Below, one piece after another: positions 53,617 through 64,000 of a DNA stretch of 64,000 nt. The DNA is from Diplosphaera chodatii (Eukaryota > Chlorophyta > Trebouxiophyceae > Prasiolales > Stichococcaceae). Position 1 is the stretch's first letter. Each line of letters opens with the position of its first letter. The notes under the pieces are model-generated. The model had not been told where the DNA came from. It searched no databases and saw only the letters and a list, made by a program, of their open reading frames with translations. The stretch lies in the NCBI GenBank assembly GCA_032358165.1, contig JAALGY010000033.1, positions 2,294,001-2,358,000 on the forward strand, in the 5' to 3' direction. Both the position numbers and the translations under genes were made by a program.

Positions 53617-56133
53617 ATGTCTTCAAAGGAGGCGCGTGCTGGTGTGCCGCACGCTGCGGCGCCGCTGAGCGTGCAGGACTGGCAGTGTGGCGTGTGCCTG
53701 GAGCTGCTGTATAAACCCTGCGTCGCACCGCCATGCGGTCACATCTACTGCTTCTGGTGAGGTGTCACTCCAATATGCGCACGTGTGACGAGCTTGAGCT
53801 TGTGTTGACACACAATGCGCCATGTATACATCAGGCGACTTACCGTGGTTGGAAGCATGCTTTTATCAGAGAGGCCCATTGCTCTGGCATAGGGCATGCA
53901 TCACGCATCAACAGTGGAGTTTGCAGGTGCATGCACAAATCGATGGATGGCCGGGACACGTCACGCTGCCCAGTCTGTCGCGCTCACCACGACCGCTTGC
54001 CTCGGGTATGGTTCTTGACGCATGTGGTGGCGATGCTGGTTTCTTGGCAACAATGGAGCCGTTCTTTGCATCTGGCGGCCCTAAGCTGCTCTCCTGAGTG
54101 CAGGTGTGCACGCTGCTGACCAGCTACCTGCTGCGCCAGTATCCAGCAGACTATGCAGCACGTGCGGCCGAAGTGAAAAGCGAGGTAGGTGATCTCGGTT
54201 TGAGCGCGCTGAAAGTCCTGCGTGTTGCTCGGCTGCCTGCAGTCACACACTAGGGCTGTCAGTCCATGCAGGCGCGGGCTGATGAGCGGGTGTTGCTGTC
54301 GGCAGGAGGCGGCGTGGGGTGTGCAGGCAGCAGAGGTGGACGACCTGATGCCGGACGCGGTCCCCTTGGAGCCTGCCAGCCAGGCCGCAACGCCAGGTGC
54401 TGCGGGCACGTACACGCCCACGACAGCCGACTTCCAGTGCAGCCACCCCAGCTGCAGCCAGCTGCTGGTGCACCCCCGGGTACCTGTGTGTGGGCACCCG
54501 GTCTGCAGGTGCGGTGTGGTTTTGGCAGCACTGTTTGCAACGCGCGTGCTGTCTAGCTGTTCGTATGGCCTGCACGCTTGCAGTGCGCCGCCTCCAGATG
54601 GAGCATATGTCGTGCAGTCTGGACTGCCTCGCTCGAGACGGTGCCGGCGCCATGTGCTGCCCACTATGCCGTCTGCCTGTGGGCCCAGCACCTGCTGTAT
54701 GCAGACAGGTGCTTGCTGTGATCCATTGAGCTGGTGCATGCACATGCAGAGGTCCCAACATCGCTGGCAGCATCCACTACACACGATGTCAGATTTGAGC
54801 ACTGGCGCCATGCATGCTTCTGCCTGCACGCGGAACCTGACAGATCTGCTGGTCTGACACGTCGCAGCTCGGCACGCTGGTGGCGGCTCTGTTCCCGGAA
54901 ACAGCTCAGGAGAGGCAGCAGATGATTCCTCGGCCAGCAGCAGCGGACGTGACAGAACCAGCAGGGGCAACGGCAGATTCCACACCGTCTGGCGCGGACG
55001 CAGACACCAGCGCTGCGCGGCCTGCAGGTGGTCCTGCGCAAAATTCAGTGTGCTGCACGAGTGCAGCTCTGGGTACGATGGGCGTCTGCTATCAAACGGC
55101 GTGCGTATGTCCGTGAGAGGTATCCCACATCCCTGTAGGTGACCCTGCTTCGCCTGCGGGCCAAAGCGATATTGACGAGCCGTTGTCAGGACGCCACATC
55201 GACATCCAGAGGTACACAGTCTCCCAATGCACTGCTGTCAAATCTGCAGGTACAGCACACCATGAGATTAGTTTCCGTTTTCCGACATGTTGCCTTGTCC
55301 AGGGCGCTGCGCGACTATGTGCACTTTGGCATTGGCTGCGACTGCTGTGGTGCATACCCAATCCGCGGCAAGCGCTTCAAGTGCGTGGACTGCCCAGAGG
55401 CAGTGGGCTTTGATCTATGCGAGGCGTGTCACAAGTGCGGCATCGCAAGCTTTGGGCGCTTCAACCAGCGGCATGTGGCAGGTGTGGCACACTATTCTGA
55501 AGCTGCACAACAACGGGTTGGGTTGCAACTGCAACAGGGACACCATCACGGCGAATGCTGATGATGCACATCATGCTGTTGGTAGGGCACCGCATGCTGG
55601 AGCAGAAGCCGGTCTACGATGTGCTGCACCTCCTCAAAGTCCTGCACCCCGACAAGAGCTTCATGGAGCTGCACCAGCTGCTGCGTTTTGCTGCCGTCCG
55701 GCATCGTGATGTGCATGCGGTGCGGTTTGCTGGAAGTGCATGAGTGTACAGGCGCCCAGCTGTCTGTAGAGCCATCCTGTGGGCTCACAGCTGCATCGAA
55801 TTTGAGCAGGACAGCTAGCAGCTGTCAGCTGCTGGGCTTCCACCACCGCAGGCTGCTGCGGCAGAGGATGCTCAGCCGCCTACCCCAGCAGAGGATAGCC
55901 AGCCAGCTGCATCGACGGGGGACACTCCGCACGCTGCGGCGGCAGACGGCAGCCAGCAGGCAGATGCCGATACAGAGGCTGCCTCGAGTCTGCCGTCCGC
56001 AAGTGAGCCTCACGAGGAGGATGCACACGGTGGGGACGATGGTGGCCCGGTCGCAATTGTGCTCGACCCCGCCTCAGCCGCCGACCTCATCGCTTTGGCG
56101 CACCAAATTAGCCAGCAGCAAGCACAGGTGTGA
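53617..56133 (+). CDS. PRT1: PRT1-like E3 ubiquitin ligase (two RING-type fingers plus ZZ finger)
   Basis: Homologue of Arabidopsis PROTEOLYSIS 1, an N-degron E3 ligase that recognises aromatic N-terminal residues. Ten exons: 53617-53756, 53927-54005, 54104-54184, 54306-54508, 54618-54708, 54868-55027, 55139-55211, 55303-55481, 55586-55719, 55852-56133 (473 aa; Arabidopsis 410). RING 1: CGVCLELLYKPCVAPPCGHI, YCFWCMHKSMDG and CPVCRAHH. Linker: VCTLLTSYLLRQYPADYAAR. RING 2: FQCSHPSCSQLLVHPRVPVC, GHPVCSLDCLAR and CCPLCRLPVG. ZZ finger: YVHFGIGCDCCGAYPIRGKR, FKCVDCPEAVGFDLCEACHK and FGRFNQRHVAGHRMLEQKP. The C-terminal ~90 residues are acidic and disordered. Splicing 55481 to 55586 restores the H...H end of the ZZ finger, which supports that junction. 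Exon 9's 3' end is the least certain. Confidence 0.9.
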
Positions 56134-56843
56134 AGTCGTGTGATATTGAAGCACTTGTCACAGGAGCGTAAGCACGGCTGCGAGTGGATGACTTGTACAG
56201 GTGGTATGGGCAATGCGGGGCCAAGACACTCAACCAACTCGCTGTAGGCAGCGGCAGAGCCCGACAACGAGGCGCACAGGGATGCAGCCTGACGACTTGG
56301 GACTCAGCGTCCACGGCAGACATCAGCAGGCATGCAGGGGCTGTGGTGCACATGAAATATGTTCAAACACGCTTCCTTGCTGCTCCACAATTTGACATGG
56401 GCAAGGTTCAGCCAGTCAGGATAGCATTGGGATGGTAGCGGTTGGTGTACAATATTAGCAAGTAAGTGCTTGTTGGTCTGCTGCATCGTCCCCAGCTTTG
56501 CAACTAGTCAGCGCTGGGAAGCGACGTTGTTTGGTCTTCTGAACGTGCAAAACATTCTGATCATGCTGGTGGTACCTTGAGCTGCATGTTTGCAAGTTTG
56601 ACTGGTGATTTGATGCTTGCAAAGCGGTGATGATGCGGGCTCGGATAAAGCTAGCAACGATGCAAAACACTTGGGTGTCGTTGACAACTCTGATCGCCTG
56701 TCTGTTTGCTGCTGCCACAAAACACTGACATATCTGACCATTGCATGATACACTGCTACGGGCTGCAGGCAACCACTAACACCTGAATGCGGAAACTCCA
56801 CTGCACCTGACAAACCATTTGTGCGAAACCAACAAAAACCGTC
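56134..56843. other. Convergent intergenic region
   Basis: Lies between the stops of the PRT1-like gene (+) and the Bin3-type gene (-); expected to be two 3' UTRs. It is AT-richer than the coding DNA. No gene is supported. Confidence 0.5.
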
Positions 56844-59411
56844 TCACTCTACTGCCAGCTTCTCTAAGAGGTACATGGGGCGATCAAACCCGCGGCTGCC
56901 CTCTCGCGGCGTGTGCAACTCCCGTACCTGCAGCACGCACAATATGCACGCTGCGCTTTCCAGCAGGCATGCAGCAATCTCACACAGCGGCCATGAGAGC
57001 AACTCTGACTTGCACACTTCCCGAGGGCAACAGAGATGCACTGCAAGGTCACAAGGTGACTTGAGGCTGCCGACAGACACGCTGAGTGGCAGATGCCAGC
57101 CACATGATGTCTACGCACCAGGCGGAAGCCGGCCTCCAGCTGCAGGTAGTCGATGAAGCCGTCCGGCCGCAGCTGCAGCGCTGCCAGGGTGCCCGCGTGC
57201 AGGGTGCCCGCCAGTTCCTGCAGAATATTGCACCTCAACTGCAGCATTGGCTTTTGAGGCGGCATGAGCACACAGGGACGTCTTGGTTCAGTGGCATGAT
57301 GCAAGCTGCCGCTGATGGACGCTGCTGTGGCACTTCATGCTGGTGACACCCTCATCGGGGTCGACGACCGCACCTGCTTGCGCAGCGCCTGCTTATACGA
57401 GCGCCAGGGCTGCGGCTCCAGGACCAGGAGCCCCCCCGGAGCGAGCGCGGCGTGCAGCGCGGCGAACAGCGCCCTGAGCCCCGCGTCGCCCCCGTTGAGG
57501 TGGACCCACTTGGTGACGCTCAGGCACAGCGCGGCGTCGCAGCTGCCGGGCTCCACCGGCATCGGGGCGGCGGACATGTCGCCCTGCACACGCATGCCAG
57601 CGGTGAAGCGGTTCCCGCCATTCCGGCGGACATCGTGGCCGCTGTGCGGCGGGGAGGCACGAGCAGCATTGCTGCTGATTCGCTCCGATCTGAGTGCATC
57701 ATCTTCCCTCCCATTGCAGCGTGCGTGAAGGCACGGCTTGCATTCATTGAGAGGCCATGCGCAGCGTAGTACGTGGCACGACGGGCCCGCCTTGCACATG
57801 TGCAGCTGTCCGCTTCTGTCTCAGCGCCTGATCACAGGGAGCCTGCATCTGGAGCCCCGCACCAGGCCAGCGAGCCAGGGTGAGGGGGGGCACCTGCTGG
57901 AACCAGACGGCCTTGAGGGCGCGCTGCGCCGTCAGCGCCTCGCGCACCGCCGCCGCGCCGGCGCTGCCCCGCCGCCGCGCCTCCGCCAGCCTCCGGACCA
58001 CCTCGCCCCGCTCCCTGCGCTCGCGCACAGCGCTCGCTGAAAACCACCATGCTGCAAAGCCCGCACGACCCCGCATGTCACCGGCAAGGCGAGTGCAGCC
58101 GGTCCCCGCACGCACCTGGCCAGGTTGGCGCACGCGCGCTGCACCAGGTCCGCGTCGATGTCGAGGCCCAGCATGGCCGCGGCGCCGAAGCGCGACGCCA
58201 CCGCCAGGCTGACCAGGCCCTCGTTGCACCCCACGTCGAGGCACCGCTTGCCGGCGAACCAGCTGCGCTCCATCGCCTGCCGCCCGCGACCAATGAACTG
58301 ATGGATGATGCTGGGAGGCATCCACCGGCAAACGAACTACAGTGGGTACTCTGCTGCGTCAAGCGAGTGACCAAGGGCGTGGGCAGGTTGTGACGACGGG
58401 AGCAGGACCTGCAGGCGGGGGTCCTCCTGGCCGGCCCAGCGGTAGCCGTAGTACCGCTTGTAGTTGCCGTGCAGCGGAATGTCCTGCTTCGCAGCGCCAG
58501 CCTTGCCGGCGGGCGGAGTGGCCGGCGCTTTGGCCGCCAGCAGCGACTCCATGACCAGGAGCGCTGCCGTCATGTCGGTGTGAGCTCCCCGGCCCACGCG
58601 GGCGTCCCGCCTGCTGCCTGTGCGCACCAGCGACGAAATGGTGGGCTGCTTGTTGGTGGCGGGTGCCCACAGTGGTGACGAGCGCCTACAGGTACTGCTG
58701 GGTCTTGTCCGTGCTGAGAGGACCACAGTCCCGGCGTGAGCTACCTGCTTCGATGACGCCGGACAGCAATGCTGCTGGGAGTGGTGCCTCAGCCATGTGC
58801 CGCGGAGCATGGCGATGCTGCTGCAGGTCGGACGAGCGATGCTGCACCGCCGTTGCAGTCGCTGCGCCGCTGTGCCCAGGAGCCGCCATTGCTGGCTGGA
58901 GCTGCGGGGCCTCCGCTTTGCTGACGCCCTGCCGCTGCATAGCCACATCCGCGAGCCGTGACACGGCAGCAAATGAGCCCCTGCGGCTGGCACCGGAGGT
59001 CACGGCTGGCAGCGCGTGCAGCGGAACGGCTGCACAAAATGGGTGTGTGCTGCTGACCGCGCTGCCGCTGTCATCGCACGACTGCACTGATGTCTGCGGC
59101 CATGACTTGCTTGTATGATGTGCACCACCATCATCCATGCTGCATCGCTCAGAGTGCTGTGGTGCGTGCGTCACTTGGCCCAACGGTTGTTGCGACCAAC
59201 CCTGGGCGAAACAGCACACATGCCATCAGCCAAGATGCCGGCGACCATGTTGGTTTGCTGCTGTGCCGCGCTCACTGGAACAGCGCAAATGTACCTTTGC
59301 AAGCAGTGAAAGTCTCAAGGCCTTGGCCCGCCGCTGACGGTGTTTCTTCTTCTGGTTTTTGGTGAGGGGGGCGGTGGCGGCGGGCGTTGCCGGCTCAGCT
59401 GAGCTCGTCAT
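56844..59411 (-). CDS. Bin3/MEPCE-type RNA methyltransferase
   Basis: Relative of MEPCE/BCDIN3, which caps 7SK and U6 RNAs with gamma-monomethyl phosphate. Eight exons (transcription order): 59295-59411, 58745-59093, 58409-58617, 58116-58276, 57894-58032, 57374-57583, 57119-57217, 56844-56927 (455 aa). A lysine/arginine-rich N terminus ([20 protein letters not shown]) and a disordered stretch precede the enzyme. Core motifs: [23 protein letters not shown] motif [73 protein letters not shown]; and C-terminal [15 protein letters not shown]. Between the SAM site and the catalytic LSVTKW region lies an Arg/Ala-rich helix (about 45 residues) not typical of the animal enzyme. Junctions of exons 2-3 and 4-5 were chosen by phase and are the weakest. 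Confidence 0.87.
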
Positions 59412-59780
59412 CGCTCGCACACGCTGCTGAAATGCATCGTGCGTCACGCGCAATCTGCGTCACACTGCCCTCGTTGCGGCTTGCAAGGTTGCAATTTCAC
59501 TTCACTCTCAAGGAACACTGACATGGGTAGGCCATGCGCCAACGGCGGTTGGAAGCAGCCAATGCAGGAGAGCAGGACCCCTACTGGACCACACCATCAG
59601 CTACAGGCAACGCAGTGCACAAACCACGTATAACAAAGTCTCAGAAACCACGCTCGATTTCCAAGTGCAATCCCTGCAACAGCGATGTACGGTGTGCGTC
59701 GTGACGCGGTGTACCGCCCTCACGGCATACACTGCTGCAATGCTACGCCAGCTCTGGGCTGATGTGCACGCAGCTGGGCT
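59412..59780. other. Intergenic region
   Basis: Upstream of the Bin3-type gene and downstream of the membrane-protein gene, same strand. Nothing further recognised. Confidence 0.5.
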
Positions 59781-61460
59781 TCAGTCGGCACGCTTGGTCA
59801 GGCCCTTTGGTTCCGAGTCCTTCACGCGACGCGCCAGGGTGTAGAATGACCGCGCCACCTCCCCAATCTGTTGATGGCATTGATGACGGTTTGGTCAGGT
59901 GCTGTTGTTTGGGCAGCAAGCATGTCTTGAGGCACAAAGGCAACGTCGCAACTGGCTGTTGAGGCTGGAGTCCCGACTCACCGCCAGGCTGACCACCCAG
60001 AGGCTCTTGTAGCCCTGGTACCATGCAAAGGCGGAGACGGCCAGCACCGGCACGCTGACCACCGGGACCTGCGGGGCGAGGGGGCGGCCCTGATACGGTG
60101 ACGTGCACAGGGTGCCAGGTGGTACTAGATTTACAAGCACGGCGTGACCAGCACGTCTGTAGCGGACACACCTTGCTGTGCTCGAGGCCATCCAGCACGC
60201 GCGTCAGGGTGCCAAAGGCATACGCAGCCACCACCCAGTGCCTGCATGACAGATATGGGAAAGTTGACAGCAGCGCACACTGCAGGTTTGGGTACTGCTG
60301 GCCTGATCCCAGGTGATGACAGGATGCGTGCGGCATGTGGACGCACGTGCCATAGCCGTAGTAGATGGCCGCGGCAAGCGTCGCGATCCAGCCCCAGAAC
60401 GGCAGGCCCTGTGGTGGAAGGACACCGTGATCATTTGGAGGTTGACATGCGGCTCTGAGCACCCTGGGAATGCCTCTGTGTGTGCACTGGGGCAGCTGCG
60501 GTGCCACCTTCAGCTCGTAGGCGAGGAACCAGCCGACCACGGCGACCACCAGCGTGAGCGTGTCCACTTGGCGCAGCACCACATTTGCTGCCAGCACTGC
60601 CGGCCCTATGACCGTCCCGACCTGCAGCCAGGCGCGGCATGGCGTCGCTTTGTCAGAGGCGGTTGATTACGAGCAATGCGACTGGAGTCGCTCTCGCCAC
60701 GACGGCCACTGCGCTTTGCCAGTCTGTCACCTTGTCATACGCAGACTCGTTGAACACCACGGCGGCGCTGGCGTTCACCAAAGCGAACACAGCGAAGGCC
60801 TGCATACATAGGTGTACTGATGTTGTGCACCACAGTACCAGCGCGTGCAGCTTCTCGGAAGCATGATGTTCCACGCGTGTGTGGAAGGACCAGGCACGCG
60901 GCTTCTGCTGGTGCGGTGCACCGGGCCCGCGCCTTCATCAGGAACGGGATGTCCACTGTGAACTGGTTAAAGTACTGCGCTGCGAACGCGGCCATGGCGA
61001 AAACGGAGGTGTATTCTGAGCCGGGCGCCCCGTCTGCCTCGTCGATGCCCTGGAAGTCGACATCATTGGACGCCGCCACAATGACACTGCTATGCCGAAT
61101 GACTGGCACTCTGTACGCAGCAGAATGTTCAGTTGGGGCATGGCCCAGTTGGGCACACAGACAACTGCAGCGTCTTGAACTTGTGTAACACCACACGTTC
61201 AGCGAGTCGCAAGACCAACCCAACAGACAGTTGATCTGGCTGTCAGCACGGACTCAAATCTCACAGCAGTGCGCTTGCTCGGCAAAGGGAACTTAGCAAA
61301 TCTACCTGCAGAAGACATTGCGTGTGGCGGTGAGGAAGGCTGGACTTAGCTTGCTCCCCCGTGTGAGTTGCATGCTGCATGCTGACGGTGCAGCCCTGCG
61401 TGCCGAAGTGCCAGCCACCGCTACAGGCCGCACCAAGTTGGCAGACAGTTCAGCAAACAT
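59781..61460 (-). CDS. Putative plastid-targeted multi-pass membrane protein of unknown function
   Basis: I do not recognise the family. Eight exons (transcription order): 61306-61460, 60933-61089, 60731-60799, 60508-60621, 60347-60408, 60172-60241, 59982-60068, 59781-59867, giving 266 aa. The first ~55 residues (MFAELSANLVRPVAVAGTSA, then RRAAPSACSMQLTRGSKLSP) are rich in Ala, Ser and Arg with few acids, fitting a plastid transit peptide. A short acidic stretch (DVDFQGIDEADGAPGSEY) follows, then about five hydrophobic segments: AFAVFALVNASAAVVF, VVLRQVDTLTLVVAVVGWFL, GWIATLAAAIYYGYG, HWVVAAYAFGTLTRVLDG and VPVVSVPVLAVSAFAWYQGY. The C terminus is basic. Exon 2 is joined to exon 3 only if the intron starts with GC after AAG (60800-60932). 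The gene is divergent from the DOMON gene, 333 nt between starts. Confidence 0.7.
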
Positions 61461-61793
61461 GTTGAAGACGGTTTGTTGCTTGAAGGTGGTAAGGCGTTTG
61501 GCGTCAGGCGAATGCACTTCGACCTTTGCCCACCGAGTGACCGAGATCTGATATCGTGTCGGAGATGCATGCTATAGAAGCTGTACTGGCATTGCCTTAA
61601 GTACTGACATCTGGAACATGTGTGATTAACAGTGGTCGTACCATGTGCGAGCGCAGTATTCAGCAATGACACATACAGGCTGCACGTTTGTGCAACGCTG
61701 CCATAACATTCAGGAACCTCATTTGCCGAGAAATCACACATGCCTCTGTGCTTAGCTACGCTCTGACTGGTCGACGGCCGTCGGATTCCACCC
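61461..61793. other. Compact divergent promoter region
   Basis: 333 nt between the start codons of the plastid membrane protein (-) and the DOMON protein (+). Both promoters and 5' UTRs must lie here. No obvious TATA box. Confidence 0.5.
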
Positions 61794-62811
61794 ATGCGCG
61801 TCCCAGTAGTGTGCTTGATCGTCGCATGTCTGCTCCATACAGCAACAGGCGGGCACACTGCAGATGACGTTGAGGTGAGTAAGAAATTCGCTGCACTGTC
61901 GCGTTGTGTCTAGCAGAGCTGCACCTGCACAGCAATGCTGCCCCTGCCCCACTCCAAGTGTGGTGCACCCTCCCAAGCCGGGCCTGAACGCTGATCAACG
62001 TGCACTGAACGCCTCAGCACGTGTCTCGCAGAATGGTGTACAGCCGGGCGCCCGGTCAAACCCGCTGGTAGGGTCCGGCCAGCGGCGTGTGGTGCTGGAG
62101 GCAGTCCGGCAGCAGGCTCCCACCCCGAAGAAGGCAACGCCGAAGGCCACGCCGAAGGCGACACCGAAGCCTTTGACGCCCAAAAGCTACGGCCTCCAAG
62201 GCGGGCAGACCAGCTGCAAAGTCCTCACCGCCGGCAAATTCCTCATACACTGGCGGCTGGACGCCACGCCTGCTCGCGCAAAGACGGTGTACGGTGCACT
62301 GCAAGCCGTCATTCCAAAGGGCTACGAGTCGAAAGGCATCTGGATGGGCTTTGGCATGAGCGACCCGGCAAATGAAGGAGCATATATGTATCAATCGGAC
62401 GTGGTTGTGGCAGGCTTCAAAGGCACCAGTTGCTTTGCCAAAGACTTCTACCTAAGCGCTTACCAGGAGTGCGGACAGCCTAAGGGTCAACCAGCGTATG
62501 GAGCGTGCGGCGACTCCACCTTTGCGAAGAACTCAACAGCCAACAATGTTGCCTTGACGGCCTGCTCAATCAAGAATGGCGTTGTCACTGTGGAGTGGCG
62601 GCGGCCAATCAAGGCATCGGACAAATGGGACAGGAGCTGGCCAACTGGTGTCGGCCAATACTTTGTGCACGCCATTGGGCCACTTGCGCCTTCGGCAACG
62701 ATAGCAAACCCTGTGCTGCGGCAGCACTTCGATATCACACCGACCGCGTCAAACTACAAATTCAGCTTGGGGACGACCGCCGCTCGGTGCAAGGCCGTGT
62801 TGAAACGGTAG
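61794..62811 (+). CDS. Secreted DOMON-domain protein
   Basis: Two exons, 61794-61874 and 61933-62811, giving about 319 aa. Exon 1 encodes a classical signal peptide (MRVPVVCLIVACLLHTATGG). Exon 2 opens with a Cys/Pro stretch (CCPCPTPS), then a disordered linker with repeated K-[AP]-T-P units (KKATPKATPKATPKPLTPK), then one DOMON-type domain (residues ~130-300). Its landmarks are KFLIHWRLDA, SKGIWMGFGMSDPANEGAYM, YQSDVVVAGF, DFYLSAYQECG and NGVVTVEWRRPI. DOMON domains bind haem or sugars and occur in extracellular or redox proteins. There is no membrane anchor or cytochrome b561 part, so the product should be secreted, perhaps to the cell wall. Ligand and role are unknown. A TGTAA pentamer at 63099-63103 may be its poly(A) signal. 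Exon 2 could start a few bases earlier, at another AG. Confidence 0.8.
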
Positions 62812-63198
62812 CAGGCAGCTGGTAGTAGGCATGAGCTCTGCGGTAGGCAGGTCTGTGGGCCGGCAACACTGCAAGACAGAGACATAGCACCTCGAGATCG
62901 GCCCCGTGGGCTCCATGCCAGGACTTATGGGGAACGAGCAATTATGTCTTATTGTTTGACATGAGTGTGTTTTTGTGAGCACTAGCACCAATCCAGACGC
63001 AGCCAGCTAGCCGGCCATTGATTTTGCTGTACAAAACTCGGCAAAAACTGTCTATCGACTTGTCTGTGTCACGACCCTCTCAGCATTTAGTTATATATTG
63101 TAATCTGCCTAGTCCACAGATGTGGCTACCCGTATCATACATCCAGAACAACGACGAGCTACAATAAACTCTCAAATTATTGCAAGCAAATTGAAGCG
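62812..63198. other. Convergent intergenic region
   Basis: 3' UTRs of the DOMON gene and of NAA60. AT-rich around 62930-63180, with TGTAA at 63099-63103. No gene supported. Confidence 0.5.
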
Positions 63199-64000
63199 TC
63201 ACGCTCCACTGCCGCGGAACATGCGCTGCAGCCACAGCGGGCCAGGCATCACGCCAGTAGTTACAGGGGGCCTGGAAGCGCTGCCATTGGCTGAGGGCGG
63301 CACTGCAACACAGGAGCTGGCATGGCCCAGGAAAAGGCCATTCTTGCGGCGTGGCCCTATGCAGGCTGTCAGGCTGCGCAGCTGAGACAGCGCTGCCCCG
63401 AGCACTGCGACTGCTGGGAAGTGCTGCTGATCCTTCAGCAGGTGCACCAGCAGCATTGCATCGTACTCAGTCCGCTGTGGGTCTGGCTGCCGCCCCGTGC
63501 TGCAGCATCAGTGAGTGAACACATCCTCAGCATGGCTGAAGAGGTTGGCAGAAACCACATCCACCAAGCATTCTGCAGTGGCCCGTGTCAATCTGCTCAG
63601 GATCGGCGGGGACCTGAGGTTGTAGAACCCCTTCAGCAGAGATGCCTCCCAGAACCCGTGGCGCTGATAGAAGGCGGTCGCAGGGGCGTTGTAACCCGCC
63701 AGCACGTGCAGGTATATCGCCCGGCAGCTCAGCTCCCGGGCACGCCGCTCCACCAGCCGCAGCAGGTCGCTCGCAATGCCCTGCAGATGCGTCGCGGTAT
63801 GATGCAATGAGGTGACGACAGCATTCAGACCACTCCGAAACGAGCCACACCAGCGAGTTGCAAACTGATCACTTGATGCCCCACAGCCAAGTAGCCAAGC
63901 AGTCGGGCACAAGGAAGTGCCGACATCAGCATGGTGGCACCTTGCGCTGCAGGGTGGGCACGGTGCCGATGGTGAGCAGGTACACCACGGGCTCCTTGTC
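63199..64000 (-). CDS. NAA60: N-alpha-acetyltransferase 60 (NAA60), 5' part beyond window
   Basis: GNAT-fold acetyltransferase; in plants and animals NAA60 acetylates N termini of membrane proteins, at the plasma membrane or Golgi. Visible exons (transcription order): 63941-64000 (continues outside), 63614-63780, 63199-63499. They encode YLLTIGTVPTLQRKGIASDL, where QRKGIA is the acetyl-CoA P-loop formed across the junction. Next come SCRAIYLHVLAGYNAPATAF, YQRHGFWEASLLKGFYNLRS, TEYDAMLLVHLLKDQQ and AVAVLGAALSQLRSL, matching the NAA60 order including its extra C-terminal region. The last ~60 residues are Pro/Ser-rich and unconserved. Phases agree at both introns. The N-terminal part of the domain is missing only because the window ends. 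Confidence 0.88.

Noticed and set aside
53984..54985. 333-codon open frame on the minus strand
   Set aside because: It is antisense to PRT1-like exons whose RING cysteines are clear; GC-rich coding DNA commonly leaves long antisense frames.

Overview
This window looks like nuclear DNA from a green alga, most likely a chlorophyte and possibly a trebouxiophyte. The placement rests on intron style and gene content only; I saw no rRNA or other taxon marker. Coding DNA is GC-rich. Almost every gene is cut by many short introns (about 80-180 nt) with GT...TGCAG-type ends. Several proteins belong to plant or green-lineage families: a Ycf45/SPD1-type plastid ATPase, a PRT1-type N-recognin and a putative plastid membrane protein with a transit peptide. 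Exon models were built by hand from reading frame, splice-phase agreement and family motifs, so individual junctions may be off by a few bases. No transcript or homology search was available.

Layout. 1-15921 (+): the 3' end of an unidentified gene; a Ycf45/SPD1-like AAA/R3H protein; a three-BRCT protein; a secreted-ectodomain EGF/TM/RING-H2 protein. 16227-30167 (-): GINS subunit PSF3; Pol III subunit RPC9; a GT34-like glycosyltransferase with an apple domain; a SWI/SNF-class ATPase; KTI12; a FAM32A-like protein. 30595-33473 (+): F-box/JmjC protein. 33736-41523 (-): eEF1B beta-type; CDC73; myo-inositol-phosphate synthase. 42321-46345 (+): KDM4-like JmjN/JmjC demethylase. 46763-48870 (-): METTL2/6/8-type methyltransferase and a FHIT-type hydrolase, only 45 nt apart. 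49718-56133 (+): ethanolamine-phosphate phospho-lyase-like protein and PRT1-like E3 ligase. 56844-61460 (-): Bin3/MEPCE-type RNA-cap methyltransferase and the plastid membrane protein. 61794-62811 (+): secreted DOMON protein. 63199-64000 (-): NAA60, cut by the window end.

The genes are mostly housekeeping and do not form one pathway. There is a notable share of chromatin and transcription genes (SNF2, CDC73, KDM4-like, JmjC, RPC9, MEPCE) and of tRNA-modification genes (KTI12, METTL). No mobile element, CRISPR array, virus or tRNA gene was recognised. The most interesting signals are the 45-nt FHIT-METTL spacing (a candidate two-gene transcript), 21-nt microexons carrying the nucleotide-binding loop in two unrelated ATPases, GC-AG introns, a pair of perfect hairpins at 951-1074, and several unusual domain combinations.
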